Assembly (NCBI GenBank): GCA_021775715.1
Contig: JAJFHI010000135.1
Location: 1 to 6,371, forward strand
Origin: Hyphomicrobiaceae bacterium
GTDB lineage: Bacteria; Pseudomonadota; Alphaproteobacteria; Rhizobiales; Hyphomicrobiaceae
Reading direction: 5' to 3'
Length of the DNA stretch: 6,371 nucleotides
Both the position numbers and the translations under genes were made by a program. Shown here one piece after another: positions 1 through 6,135 of the stretch (its first letter is position 1; each line of letters starts with the position of its first letter). The notes under the pieces are model-generated. The model saw only the letters and a list, made by a program, of their open reading frames with translations. It had not been told where the DNA came from and searched no databases.

Positions 1-1
1 G

Positions 2-1402
2 TCATTTGGCACTTCATTTGTGGGTCGTGATGGTTATATCGGAATCGCCGTTTCACGGCATACAAGCTTTTACGGCATCCCAACGGGAGATGATGAAGAC
101 GCAACCGAAGAACGTCCACGTATAGATCTTGAGCAGGATAAAATCCTGCTCAAAGGTGAATGGTCGGGCGAAAATAACTATGGCCTTGAGGCGGTCCGAT
201 TTTGGTTTGGGGCCTCAAACTACAACCATAACGAAGTCGTCGACGAAGGTGGTAGCGACGCTGTAGGACAGGTCTTTTCAAATGATGAAGTCGAAACGCG
301 CATTGAGATTCAGCACACGCCAATCCAACTGCCTTTTGGTTCTCTGACAGGGGCAGCAGGCACACAGTTCGTGACGCGGGAATTGTCCGGCATTGCCTTG
401 GAAGATGCTGATTCACTTTTGCTACCGGCAAGAAGTACGAGTATCGCTGGTTTTCTATTTGAGGAACTTGAATTAAATTCTCGAGTCACACTGCAAGCGG
501 CGGGGCGTATTGAACATGTCGAGGTCGATGGCTCGGGCAGAACAGCGCCTATCAATGTTGCTGTTCCGCTAGTTGATATTAGTCGTCGTTTCACGCCACT
601 GAGCACGAGCCTCGGTGTTCTAACCCGGCTACAGCATGACGTTGTCTTTAGTCTCAATGGCCAATACACTGAACGCGCACCTACGCCAGCCGAGTTGTTT
701 TCATCAGGCATCCACGAAGCCACAGGCACTTTTGAACTTGGCAACGTTCAGCTCAATAAGGAGAAGGCTTTCACCGTAGAAGCTGGTTTCCGACGTGCCC
801 TTGGTGCCCTGCGTTTCGATACAACAGCCTTCTACACGAAATTCAACGGCTTTGTTTTTCGATCCCTTACCGGAACCCAGTGTGGTGAGACGTTGGACAG
901 TTGTGGTGTTGAGGATGAACTCGAACAAGTTTTGTTTGTCCAAAAAGACGCCACGTTCTTTGGTGTCGAGCTCGCAGCACAATACGACATCGGGAAGGTA
1001 TTTGACGGTGTTTGGGGCATCGAGGGGCAGTACGACTTTGTCCGAGCGAGGTTAGACGGCGGCGAAAATGTGCCACGCATCCCGCCACACCGAATTGCCG
1101 GAGGTGTGTATTACAAAGATCCAAACTGGCTTGCAAAAGCTGGGATCTTACATGCCCTCGATCAAAATGATATCGCTCCAAACGAGATCGCAACGCCGGG
1201 CTATACGCTCATCTCGGCCGAGTTGAGTTACACCAACACGATAAGAAGCCCTATTGGGGTTGACCGGGAATACGTCATTGGCATCAAGGGCGAAAACCTC
1301 GGCGACGACGACGTTTTAAATCATGCATCATTTCGTCGAGCAGATTCCGTTCTACAGCCCGGTGCGAATGTACGCGTCTTCGGCAAGCTAAAGTTCAACT
1401 AA
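2..1402 (+). CDS. TonB-dependent outer-membrane receptor, ZnuD-like (C-terminal part, 5' end outside window)
   Basis: This is a ligand-gated outer-membrane beta-barrel that would import a metal or metal chelate using TonB energy. The frame is open to the left edge and shows 466 residues; the signal peptide, TonB box and plug domain are not visible. The visible part opens in the early barrel with GYIGIAVSRHTSFYGIP, a signature I associate with ZnuD-like receptors. That segment is followed by an acidic stretch (DDEDATEE) and RIDLEQDK, and later by alternating amphipathic strands. The conserved segment LFVQKDATFFGVELAAQYD lies near the C-terminal third. Two cysteines (codons 881-883 and 902-904) sit close together in a predicted extracellular loop and could form a disulfide. 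The protein ends KLKFN, so the usual terminal aromatic is followed by one extra Asn. The His-rich zinc loop of classical ZnuD is not seen, so the substrate (zinc, iron chelate or other) is open. Family call strong; substrate unknown. Confidence 0.9.
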   Translation, partial: SFGTSFVGRDGYIGIAVSRHTSFYGIPTGDDEDATEERPRIDLEQDKILLKGEWSGENNYGLEAVRFWFGASNYNHNEVVDEGGSDAVGQVFSNDEVETRIEIQHTPIQLPFGSLTGAAGTQFVTRELSGIALEDADSLLLPARSTSIAGFLFEELELNSRVTLQAAGRIEHVEVDGSGRTAPINVAVPLVDISRRFTPLSTSLGVLTRLQHDVVFSLNGQYTERAPTPAELFSSGIHEATGTFELGNVQLNKEKAFTVEAGFRRALGALRFDTTAFYTKFNGFVFRSLTGTQCGETLDSCGVEDELEQVLFVQKDATFFGVELAAQYDIGKVFDGVWGIEGQYDFVRARLDGGENVPRIPPHRIAGGVYYKDPNWLAKAGILHALDQNDIAPNEIATPGYTLISAELSYTNTIRSPIGVDREYVIGIKGENLGDDDVLNHASFRRADSVLQPGANVRVFGKLKFN

Positions 1403-1415
1403 TGCAGAGAGCAGA

Positions 1416-1440
1416 GGGTGGGCCTTCTATCGGCCCACCT
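1416..1440 (+). terminator. GC-rich hairpin after the TonB receptor, possible terminator
   Basis: GGTGGGCC at 1417-1424 pairs perfectly with GGCCCACC at 1432-1439, and a G-U pair (1416/1440) extends the stem to 9 bp around a 7-base loop. It starts 14 bases after the receptor stop codon, where a terminator is expected. It lacks a T-run on its 3' side, so it is not a canonical intrinsic terminator. It could act with Rho or only protect the mRNA 3' end. Confidence 0.45.
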
Positions 1441-1546
1441 CCATTGTGCTGAAGTGTCACGACTGATCTTAGTCCAGAACCCGCCAAACAATCTAGAGAA
1501 CGAACCAATCCCATGCGGTTTTTGATATATTGGGCGGATGGCGTTT

Positions 1547-2011
1547 CTAAATGTCGGAGCGATATTGCGAAACATCGCGATATTGCACGATCTCGATAAA
1601 ATTGCCTTCTGGGTCGCTCAGATTGCACAGGTCGCAACCGTCCCGAACATTGAGACGACCGTGGTCCGTCATAACATTCGCACCCGCACGCTTTAACCGT
1701 TCAACGGCTGTCGGAAGATCGTCGACAATAAGGGTCAAGAACACTGCGCCCTGACGACCTAAAACATAATCTGTCGTATTCTTGCTCTCTTCGAGCTTGG
1801 CTGGTCCGGCAAGCTTGATGCGTTCGCCGCGTTCGGTCTGAAGGCGCACGATTCTATATCCACCAACGCTGAAGCCAGCCGGTTTGCTCTTTTCCGGCGG
1901 GACGTCAAATGTGCTGATATATTCGAGGCCAAGCGCATCGCGATAGAAGACGATCATCGCGTCCAAATCCCGAACGCAAATCCCGAGCTCCAGGGGAGCT
2001 AGTTGTCTCAT
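1547..2011 (-). CDS. VOC family (glyoxalase / extradiol dioxygenase fold) protein
   Basis: A 154-residue single-chain vicinal-oxygen-chelate protein. It has two beta-alpha-beta-beta-beta modules: the first begins ELGICVRDLDAMIVFYRDALGL and the second GAVFLTLIVDDLPTAVERLKRAGANV. It ends with the typical DPEGNFIEIVQ motif, whose second Glu is the usual last metal ligand. A Glu near residue 8 could be the first ligand. The hydrophobic/His position in the second module reads Thr, so the metal site may be atypical. The start is ATG at 2011: it falls exactly at the domain start and has AAGGA about 9 bases upstream. The frame stays open upstream to 2149, but the extra 46 residues look unlike the fold. 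Members include lactoylglutathione lyase-like enzymes, antibiotic-binding proteins and dioxygenases; the substrate is not predictable here. The gene stands alone, divergent from the cytochrome gene. Confidence 0.88.
   Translation of the reverse strand: MRQLAPLELGICVRDLDAMIVFYRDALGLEYISTFDVPPEKSKPAGFSVGGYRIVRLQTERGERIKLAGPAKLEESKNTTDYVLGRQGAVFLTLIVDDLPTAVERLKRAGANVMTDHGRLNVRDGCDLCNLSDPEGNFIEIVQYRDVSQYRSDI
1559..1586. repeat. 10-bp direct repeat, 18-bp period, in the VOC gene 3' end
   Basis: GCGATATTGC occurs at 1559-1568 and again at 1577-1586. The 18-base period is six codons, so on the coding (-) strand it produces the repeated peptide QYRDVSQYR just before the stop. The second copy lies beyond the conserved end of the VOC fold and looks like a small in-frame tandem duplication. 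Confidence 0.7.
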
Positions 2012-2320
2012 GCTTATTGGTCCTTGCCTTAGATGTTGGCCTGAAGTGCAAGTCGCAATCGCCAACGTCGGTTTTCTCAAGTGTAATACAAATCGCCTGG
2101 CAATTGGTGACGATAGCTTTAGCTTCAACAGCCGAAGATCTAACTTCATGTGGCCAACGTCGAAACGGGTCAGAACCGGTAAATAGCATTATGCAAACGC
2201 GCTGACGACTGGTCGTTGAAGCTTCTGTAATGCGCGGGAGGCCACAACCTCATAGTTGGTATCTTGACCTAACTTCTGCAACAGTTTGACTGATCACCGA
2301 GTTACAAATGGGAGATGATA
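2012..2320. other. Divergent intergenic region between VOC and cytochrome genes
   Basis: This 309-base region separates two divergently transcribed genes and must hold both promoters. The VOC ribosome binding site (AAGGA on the - strand) lies at its left end. On the + strand TTGACC at 2264-2269 would serve as a -35 element for the cytochrome gene, but no convincing -10 hexamer lies at the right spacing. A 62-codon open frame on the + strand (2017-2205) has no recognisable protein features. No operator palindrome stands out. Confidence 0.5.
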
Positions 2321-2800
2321 ATGAAGATCTCGATATGGCGACCGACTAGAATAGTAATAGGTGCAATCATTCTCTCTTTTGGCGCTCTCACTCTGGCGCT
2401 TGCCGCCGAGCCGATCGGCCCCAAACTAACTCCAAGGTTGAAGGAGCTGCTGACCTCCGAGATGAAGCAGGTTTCCAAGGCCACTGCAAATTTGGCAATT
2501 GCCATTGCAAGCGGAGACCACAGCACCGTAGTGGATCTTGGTGCGAGAGTGCACGATAGTTTCATCCTTAAGCAATCACTCACTTCTAAGGATAAGAAAG
2601 ACCTGATGGCTGCCGTACCACCAGAATTCGTAGGCCTGGACCGGCGTTTTCATAGTCTTGCCGCGAAGCTCTCAGACGCCGGTAAAACCGGCGATAGCGC
2701 ACTGCAGGGTTTCTATTTTGGGCAGATGCTGGAAGCTTGCGTCCAGTGCCACAGCCAATACGCATCGGACCGTTTCAAAGGATTTGCCGTAAAAAAATAG
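2321..2800 (+). CDS. Secreted class II (c'/c556-like) cytochrome c
   Basis: A 159-residue periplasmic mono-haem cytochrome. ATG at 2321 is preferred because GGGAG (2310-2314) lies 6 bases upstream; an in-frame ATG at 2315 would crowd it. Residues 1-29 form a Sec signal peptide: basic MKISIWRPTR, a hydrophobic core, then cleavage near ALA-A. The mature part is predicted mostly helical. The single haem motif CVQCH is at residues 140-144 (bases 2738-2752), only 15 residues from the C-terminus, the placement that defines class II cytochromes c. Met48 (LLTSEM) on the first mature helix is a candidate sixth haem ligand, as in c556; without it the haem would be five-coordinate as in c'. The segments HDSFILKQSL and PPEFVGLDRRFH are typical of a four-helix group. 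The likely role is electron transfer or gas binding in the periplasm, with haem attached by the cytochrome c maturation system. No redox partner gene is adjacent. Confidence 0.88.
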   Translation: MKISIWRPTRIVIGAIILSFGALTLALAAEPIGPKLTPRLKELLTSEMKQVSKATANLAIAIASGDHSTVVDLGARVHDSFILKQSLTSKDKKDLMAAVPPEFVGLDRRFHSLAAKLSDAGKTGDSALQGFYFGQMLEACVQCHSQYASDRFKGFAVKK

Positions 2801-2906
2801 TGGTACGCTGCCGGGAAGCCAAGATATTGCAATCATAGGAATCCGGATGCGTTGAACAACGCGAACTGTTTCAGAACACCCCATTCTGTAACATGAGCCT
2901 GCGCAG

Positions 2907-3018
2907 CATGTCTGCTATCAGGGGAATTGCTGACGAGATCGGAGCGCGTCCGGGTCGTCTGCTTAGGGCCAGCAAGAGACCAACGGAATCGCAGCATGGT
3001 CGGGGCGCGGCAAGTTAG
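2907..3018 (+). repeat. Possible degenerate 'MSA..G.AD' interspersed repeat
   Basis: From ATG 2908 the sequence reads MSAIRGIADEIGARPGRLL and continues for 36 codons to a TAG at 3016-3018. This resembles the many spurious short ORFs (MSAFGGKAD-type) that arise from abundant intergenic repeats in Bradyrhizobium and relatives. The match is from memory and only one copy is in the window, so the repeat status is inferred. I do not think it is a real gene. Confidence 0.3.
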
Positions 3019-3570
3019 CCCCTTCGCAAAACGGGACGTCCTTGTTGATCAGACGAACTTGACCGATCTGGGCTGCCGGTCTTTATTTTTGGCGAATATA
3101 ATCACGTCTAGTCTATTCACAGTTGAATTCGACATAATGGGAAAGAGGCTCTCGTCGTATCTGCATTGATCGCTGTTGTATTCAAAATTCGCTTGAGATT
3201 CAGACAGCAAATATGAACTATCCGGCGCGCCGTGAATTTCCTGCGCTAACTTTTCATTAATACTTAAAGAGATAAATCGAGCCGTCTACATTCAATAGAT
3301 CACGCAGTTTTTTGTAATGTGGCCTGCCAACTACTTACGGTCCTACTTTCCCAGATCGTCAAGCCCAAGCTAGTCCAGACATATGTGTAAAGCATGATGT
3401 TTGATCAGATGAAACGCCGGGTGTTGTGCCTCCAGCCTAAATGCAGATAATATTGTCCGAATAGTTTGCCGTCCAAGACGAGAGTCGAAGGACATGAGAG
3501 GCGGCAGACCAACTGCAAGCATGTCGATCACCTCCCGTCGGACGTGATGACGGACGATCCAATCACCGAT

Positions 3571-3575
3571 GGAGG
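3571..3575 (+). promoter_or_regulatory. Strong ribosome binding site of the tautomerase gene
   Basis: A perfect GGAGG lies 7 bases before ATG 3583. It fixes the start so that Pro becomes residue 1 after Met removal, which is required for catalysis in this superfamily. Confidence 0.85.
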
Positions 3576-3582
3576 TTAAGCG

Positions 3583-4029
3583 ATGCCCACCTACACTGTA
3601 ACCACGGCCAACATTCATCTCAGCGAAGAACAAAAAGCCGCTATCGCTGAGATCATCACAGCTGCTCACCATGAGTGTACAGGCGCGCCGGGATATTTCG
3701 CGCAAGTGTTTTTCAAAACAACAGATGATGGCGATCACTTCATTGGTGGGAAACCCAATAAAGCCACTCATGTATTTGTACTCGGCCAGATTCGCGCGGG
3801 ACGATCGGCGGAAAAGAAAGAAGCTATAATCGGGGAAATCATTGCGAACACAACGAAGCTTCTCCGCATCGACCAGGCAGACATGTGGGCATACATTCAA
3901 GACATCGAAGCTAAGCAAATGGCGGAATTCGGCCGCATCCTACCTGCCCCTGGCGAAGAAGCAGCATGGCAAAGCGGTATGAGCGAAGCAAAGCTTGCGA
4001 ATCTGAGAAAGGCCGGTGTTGTTGTTTAA
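3583..4029 (+). CDS. cis-CaaD/Cg10062-like tautomerase-superfamily enzyme
   Basis: A 148-codon gene, close to the 149-residue length I recall for cis-3-chloroacrylic acid dehalogenase (cis-CaaD). It is a fused-repeat member of the 4-oxalocrotonate tautomerase superfamily, which uses an N-terminal proline. Met-Pro is followed by a strand, as required. Numbering from Pro1, it has His28 (AAHHECTG), Arg70 and Arg73 (GQIRAGRSAEKK), Tyr103 (MWAYIQD) and Glu114 (QMAEFGRILP). These are the six positions known to be catalytic in cis-CaaD, here without any register shift. Segments AQV.F, F.GG and GRSA also match. cis-CaaD hydrolyses cis-3-haloacrylates to malonate semialdehyde in 1,3-dichloropropene breakdown. 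However, Cg10062 keeps the same six residues yet is a poor dehalogenase that mainly hydrates and decarboxylates acetylenic acids, so the substrate is not settled. Convergent neighbours are a haloacid-dehalogenase remnant and an isomerase, which fits a catabolic island. Confidence 0.88.
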   Translation: MPTYTVTTANIHLSEEQKAAIAEIITAAHHECTGAPGYFAQVFFKTTDDGDHFIGGKPNKATHVFVLGQIRAGRSAEKKEAIIGEIIANTTKLLRIDQADMWAYIQDIEAKQMAEFGRILPAPGEEAAWQSGMSEAKLANLRKAGVVV

Positions 4030-4073
4030 GTTTGCATTATTCGGCAATGTGGATCACACGACAGTCTATGCGC

Positions 4074-4406
4074 CTAGTTCCAGTTGATGCCGCGCAATAG
4101 CTGCGGCAGGTGACCGAGTGTCGGCAACACCTCATTCGGTGTGTAGTCTGGAAGTGATTGGCGACCGGCTCCGCGGTCGACCCAAATGCATCGGAATCCC
4201 ATCTCGCGAGCGGCTGCAAGATCTAGGTGGGGGCTAGCGCAGATATGGACGATGTCATCCTGGCTCACACTGAGAGCTTGATGAGCAAATTCAATCATCT
4301 TTCGAGATGGTTTGTAGGCCTGTGCCTGCTCAGCAAAGATCACACGATCAATGTACCCTCCAAGTTGGGCCACCGCCGAAATGCACGTCGTAGGTATACA
4401 TTTCAA
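4074..4406 (-). pseudogene. Type II haloacid dehalogenase (HAD), C-terminal half only
   Basis: A 110-codon frame matches the second half of HAD-superfamily (S)-2-haloacid dehalogenase-like proteins. Visible are IDRVIFAEQAQAYKPS, with the motif III Lys at residue 32, and ICASPHLDLAAAREMGFRC, with the motif IV acidic Asp62. WVDRGAGRQ and a short tail complete it. The nucleophile Asp motif (DxxGT), the cap domain and motif II, roughly the first half of a protein of usual length about 220-240, are missing. The frame is closed by a stop at 4428-4430, and no HAD N-terminus is seen upstream on this strand to 5280. The only start is TTG at 4406, overlapping the isomerase stop as TTGA, so coupled translation is conceivable, but the product could not form the aspartyl-ester intermediate. 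Best read as a 5'-truncated relic; a repurposed fragment is a remote alternative. Confidence 0.75.
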
Positions 4407-5056
4407 CGCCGCGTCAAGCCATTCTGTTCAAGACGCCATTTCAACATTTCGAACCGGTCTTGACCGAAGAACGCTTCACCCTGGAAAACCATTAGCGGCG
4501 TGCCCCAATGACCGACGGCTTTTTGAGCGTCCTGGTTTCTTCCAATGATTTGCTCAAAGCTGTCGGGGTCAGCTGTAATGGCGGACTCCAGCTCGTCGAG
4601 GTCGAGGCCGGAGCGCGCTACCGCATTCTTTAGGTGATCACCCTCGTTCCAACCATCAACCGCACCGCTGAAGATCAATGTGGTGACCTCACGCACAAAC
4701 GCAAAACTGCGGCCTCGCTCACCGGCGGCAGCGGCAAGGCATGTTAGGCGTTGGATGTAAGGTTGGTCGGCAGCGATGGTGCCGGTCGCAAGGTCCTGTA
4801 CAATCGGATCGGGACGCGGCAGGGCGAATGGTACGTCGAGAAATTCAGCGGTACGTTGTTGGTCAGTGACGAAGTACTGCAGCCATAGTGGGTTCAGTGT
4901 CTTGAACCAGTCGGGAACGCGCGCGGCTAATGCGTAGACAGGGCGGGCGGTGATTTCTACGTCGTACGTCTCCGTCAACGCGTCAAGGCGAGGTATCACC
5001 AAATACGAAAACGGCGATCGCATTGAGATAAAGAAATCAAGGGCTAGTGCAGGCAT
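4403..5056 (-). CDS. DsbA-family 2-hydroxychromene-2-carboxylate isomerase-like protein
   Basis: A 217-residue protein of the thioredoxin-fold DsbA / kappa-class glutathione transferase group. It begins ALALDFFISMRSPFSYLVIPRL, where the Ser of the SP.SYL motif is the residue that activates glutathione in 2-hydroxychromene-2-carboxylate isomerase. A helical insertion fills the middle. The cis-proline region WGTPLMVFQGEAFFGQDR, near residues 190-207, closes the fold, and the protein ends in the usual final helix (MLKWRLEQNGL). No CXXC is present, so it is not a disulfide oxidoreductase. The chosen start, ATG 5056, sits at the domain start with GAAGG about 10 bases upstream. An in-frame ATG at 5116 would add 20 residues and has a weaker site. 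Known relatives isomerise an intermediate of naphthalene-type aromatic degradation using glutathione, but many members have unknown substrates. Its last codons overlap the truncated HAD frame, so its 3' end lies at a rearrangement point. Confidence 0.85.
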   Translation of the reverse strand: MPALALDFFISMRSPFSYLVIPRLDALTETYDVEITARPVYALAARVPDWFKTLNPLWLQYFVTDQQRTAEFLDVPFALPRPDPIVQDLATGTIAADQPYIQRLTCLAAAAGERGRSFAFVREVTTLIFSGAVDGWNEGDHLKNAVARSGLDLDELESAITADPDSFEQIIGRNQDAQKAVGHWGTPLMVFQGEAFFGQDRFEMLKWRLEQNGLTRR

Positions 5057-5122
5057 GTCTTGAAGACCTTCGTGGTCTGCACGGAACCTGGCGGCTCCGG
5101 GCAAGCGGCATGACATAGACAA

Positions 5123-5450
5123 TCACTCACTAGCACAAGCTGTATTCGTGGAACAGCGGCGCTGGCCTACACTTTGTTTGGACGCTTCGAACAAGTGGGT
5201 TGCAGGCCAACAGCTCGGCCCAGCACCGCCAATTTTGAAGACTGCAATTCCCCTTGCTGTAGAAGTTTCGGAGGGTAGTTGTCGTTAGCATCCAGGATCA
5301 ACACAGGAATATATCGGATTGAGCTGATAAGTTCGGCTTATGCTTCGCAAGTACCCTCTCTAGCAAAAGTTGCCTCGCACGTTACGTTAAAACTTGACGG
5401 CTCAAAATGCAGCGTGATGATGGCTTGCTGGTCGTGCGAAGGAGAGGTTC
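5123..5450. other. Divergent intergenic region upstream of the isomerase and the membrane protein
   Basis: About 330-390 bases separate the isomerase start (5056, or 5116 if the longer form is used) from the + strand gene at 5451. I looked here for the missing N-terminal half of the haloacid dehalogenase on the - strand and found no DxxGT motif. The + strand frame 5279-5548 overlaps the next gene in another phase and has no protein signature. It presumably contains the divergent promoters. Confidence 0.45.
5394..5421 (+). promoter_or_regulatory. Candidate sigma-70-type promoter for the membrane-anchored protein
   Basis: TTGACG (5394-5399), a 16-base spacer and GATGAT (5416-5421) form a fair -35/-10 pair about 30 bases before the GTG start at 5451. 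The -10 matches consensus at four of six positions, so this is a weak prediction. Confidence 0.3.
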
Positions 5451-5939
5451 GTGAAGATACTGAAGTGGGTTTTAGCGCTAGCCGTCATCGGGGGTATCGG
5501 ATGGGCAGCAAACTGGTACTTCTCTCGCCCCTCCGTGCCCACAGTTGAGCAGGTTGCCGCGACTATTGTTGCCTCGTATCGTGGGGAAAAAACCTTAGAT
5601 GGCGGCACACCATTGGTGAAAGTCTCCGTCAGTCGAGTTAGAGACATCCAACGCGTTGGTTACAATGACTTCAGCGCAATTGCTGATGTGACGTTGGTTT
5701 TTCAGCGGGATCCATACGTTGCGGGCAGTGAATACAATATTGCCCGTGGCATGGGGGAGAAGGAGACAGTCGGTGAGGATATTTTTAAGATCCCACGAAA
5801 GAAGGGGGAGAGTATCGCTACATACCTCCCAGTCGGCACGATCCGCAAATTGCGCGATCAGTTTTATGAGATTAACTACAATAAGTACGGCAACGCCGGA
5901 CCGATCAGGAGCCATTACTATATCTATGGGTATCCATGA
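5451..5939 (+). CDS. Hypothetical protein with N-terminal membrane anchor
   Basis: A 162-residue protein I do not recognise. It starts with GTG at 5451, preceded by GGAG at 5441-5444 with 6-base spacing. Residues 1-5 are basic (MKILK) and residues 6-24 (WVLALAVIGGIGWAANWYF) form one hydrophobic helix with no clear cleavage site, so it is probably an inner-membrane protein with its body in the periplasm. Residues 28-75 suggest a helix followed by beta strands (VKVSVSRVRDIQRVGYNDFSAIADVTLVF). The middle is rich in charged residues (GMGEKETVGEDIF, PRKKGE). The C-terminus is very aromatic, with repeated Tyr (FYEINYNKYG, SHYYIYGYP). There are no cysteines or catalytic motifs. The shape suggests a small periplasmic ligand-binding or accessory fold, but no function is assigned. 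It is monocistronic within the window. Confidence 0.8.
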   Translation: MKILKWVLALAVIGGIGWAANWYFSRPSVPTVEQVAATIVASYRGEKTLDGGTPLVKVSVSRVRDIQRVGYNDFSAIADVTLVFQRDPYVAGSEYNIARGMGEKETVGEDIFKIPRKKGESIATYLPVGTIRKLRDQFYEINYNKYGNAGPIRSHYYIYGYP

Positions 5940-6058
5940 TGCATTTATCCCATTTCTACATTTTTTGCACGTGGGTTCGTCCCGTCAGGGTCATGTGCAG
6001 ACGAAATCTGCTCACGTCAGCCATGTCCGCCGCTGAATGAGAACCAGAACACCTCGAC

Positions 6059-6105
6059 TTGTAACATCGGTCAGATCCGTTACCGGCTACACAATTTTGT
6101 AACAT
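6059..6105. repeat. Direct repeat TTGTAACAT, two copies 38 bases apart
   Basis: TTGTAACAT is found at 6059-6067 and 6097-6105 in the gap between the two convergent genes. A related TGTAACAT also occurs at 2887-2894, before the repeat-like stretch. The copies may be part of a degenerate intergenic element or coincidence. Confidence 0.35.
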
Positions 6106-6135
6106 GGCCGTGGCACAGGTTGCCTCTCCTTGTGG

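Larger units (their letters stand above)
2801..3582. other. Long intergenic stretch without a convincing gene
   Basis: About 780 bases lie between the cytochrome and the tautomerase. Open frames here (for example 2927-3169 +, and the - strand frame ending at 3370) have no family signature, no good ribosome binding site and unlikely composition. The left part (about 2900-3020) resembles a degenerate interspersed repeat. The stretch 3100-3330 is AT-rich. The right end carries the tautomerase leader with GGAGG at 3571-3575. It could be scar tissue from lost genes. Confidence 0.5.

Noticed and set aside
310..744. 144-codon - strand open frame opposite the TonB receptor
   Set aside because: Antisense shadow of the receptor, rich in Ser/Arg with no coherent fold.
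2012..2149. 46-residue N-terminal extension of the VOC protein
   Set aside because: The ATG at 2011 has a good ribosome binding site and matches the domain start; the extension has no fold-like or signal-peptide features.
2017..2205. 62-codon + strand open frame in the VOC-cytochrome gap
   Set aside because: No ribosome binding site or family signature; it runs over the VOC promoter region.
2677..2693. Perfect 7-bp hairpin CGCCGGT-AAA-ACCGGCG inside the cytochrome gene
   Set aside because: It lies mid-gene in codons for SDAGKTGD with no T-run, so it is probably a by-product of codon choice.
2927..3169. 80-codon + strand open frame
   Set aside because: TTG start, no ribosome binding site, no recognisable protein; overlaps the repeat-like stretch.
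3370..3918. 182-codon - strand open frame opposite the tautomerase
   Set aside because: Most of it is the antisense of a clearly real gene; the remaining part has no family signature.
5123..5280. Search for the missing N-terminal half of the haloacid dehalogenase
   Set aside because: No DxxGT nucleophile motif or cap-like sequence is readable on the - strand, so the isomerase did not simply insert into an intact dehalogenase gene.
5279..5548. 89-codon + strand open frame before the membrane-anchored protein
   Set aside because: Overlaps the better-supported GTG-started gene in another phase and has no protein signature.
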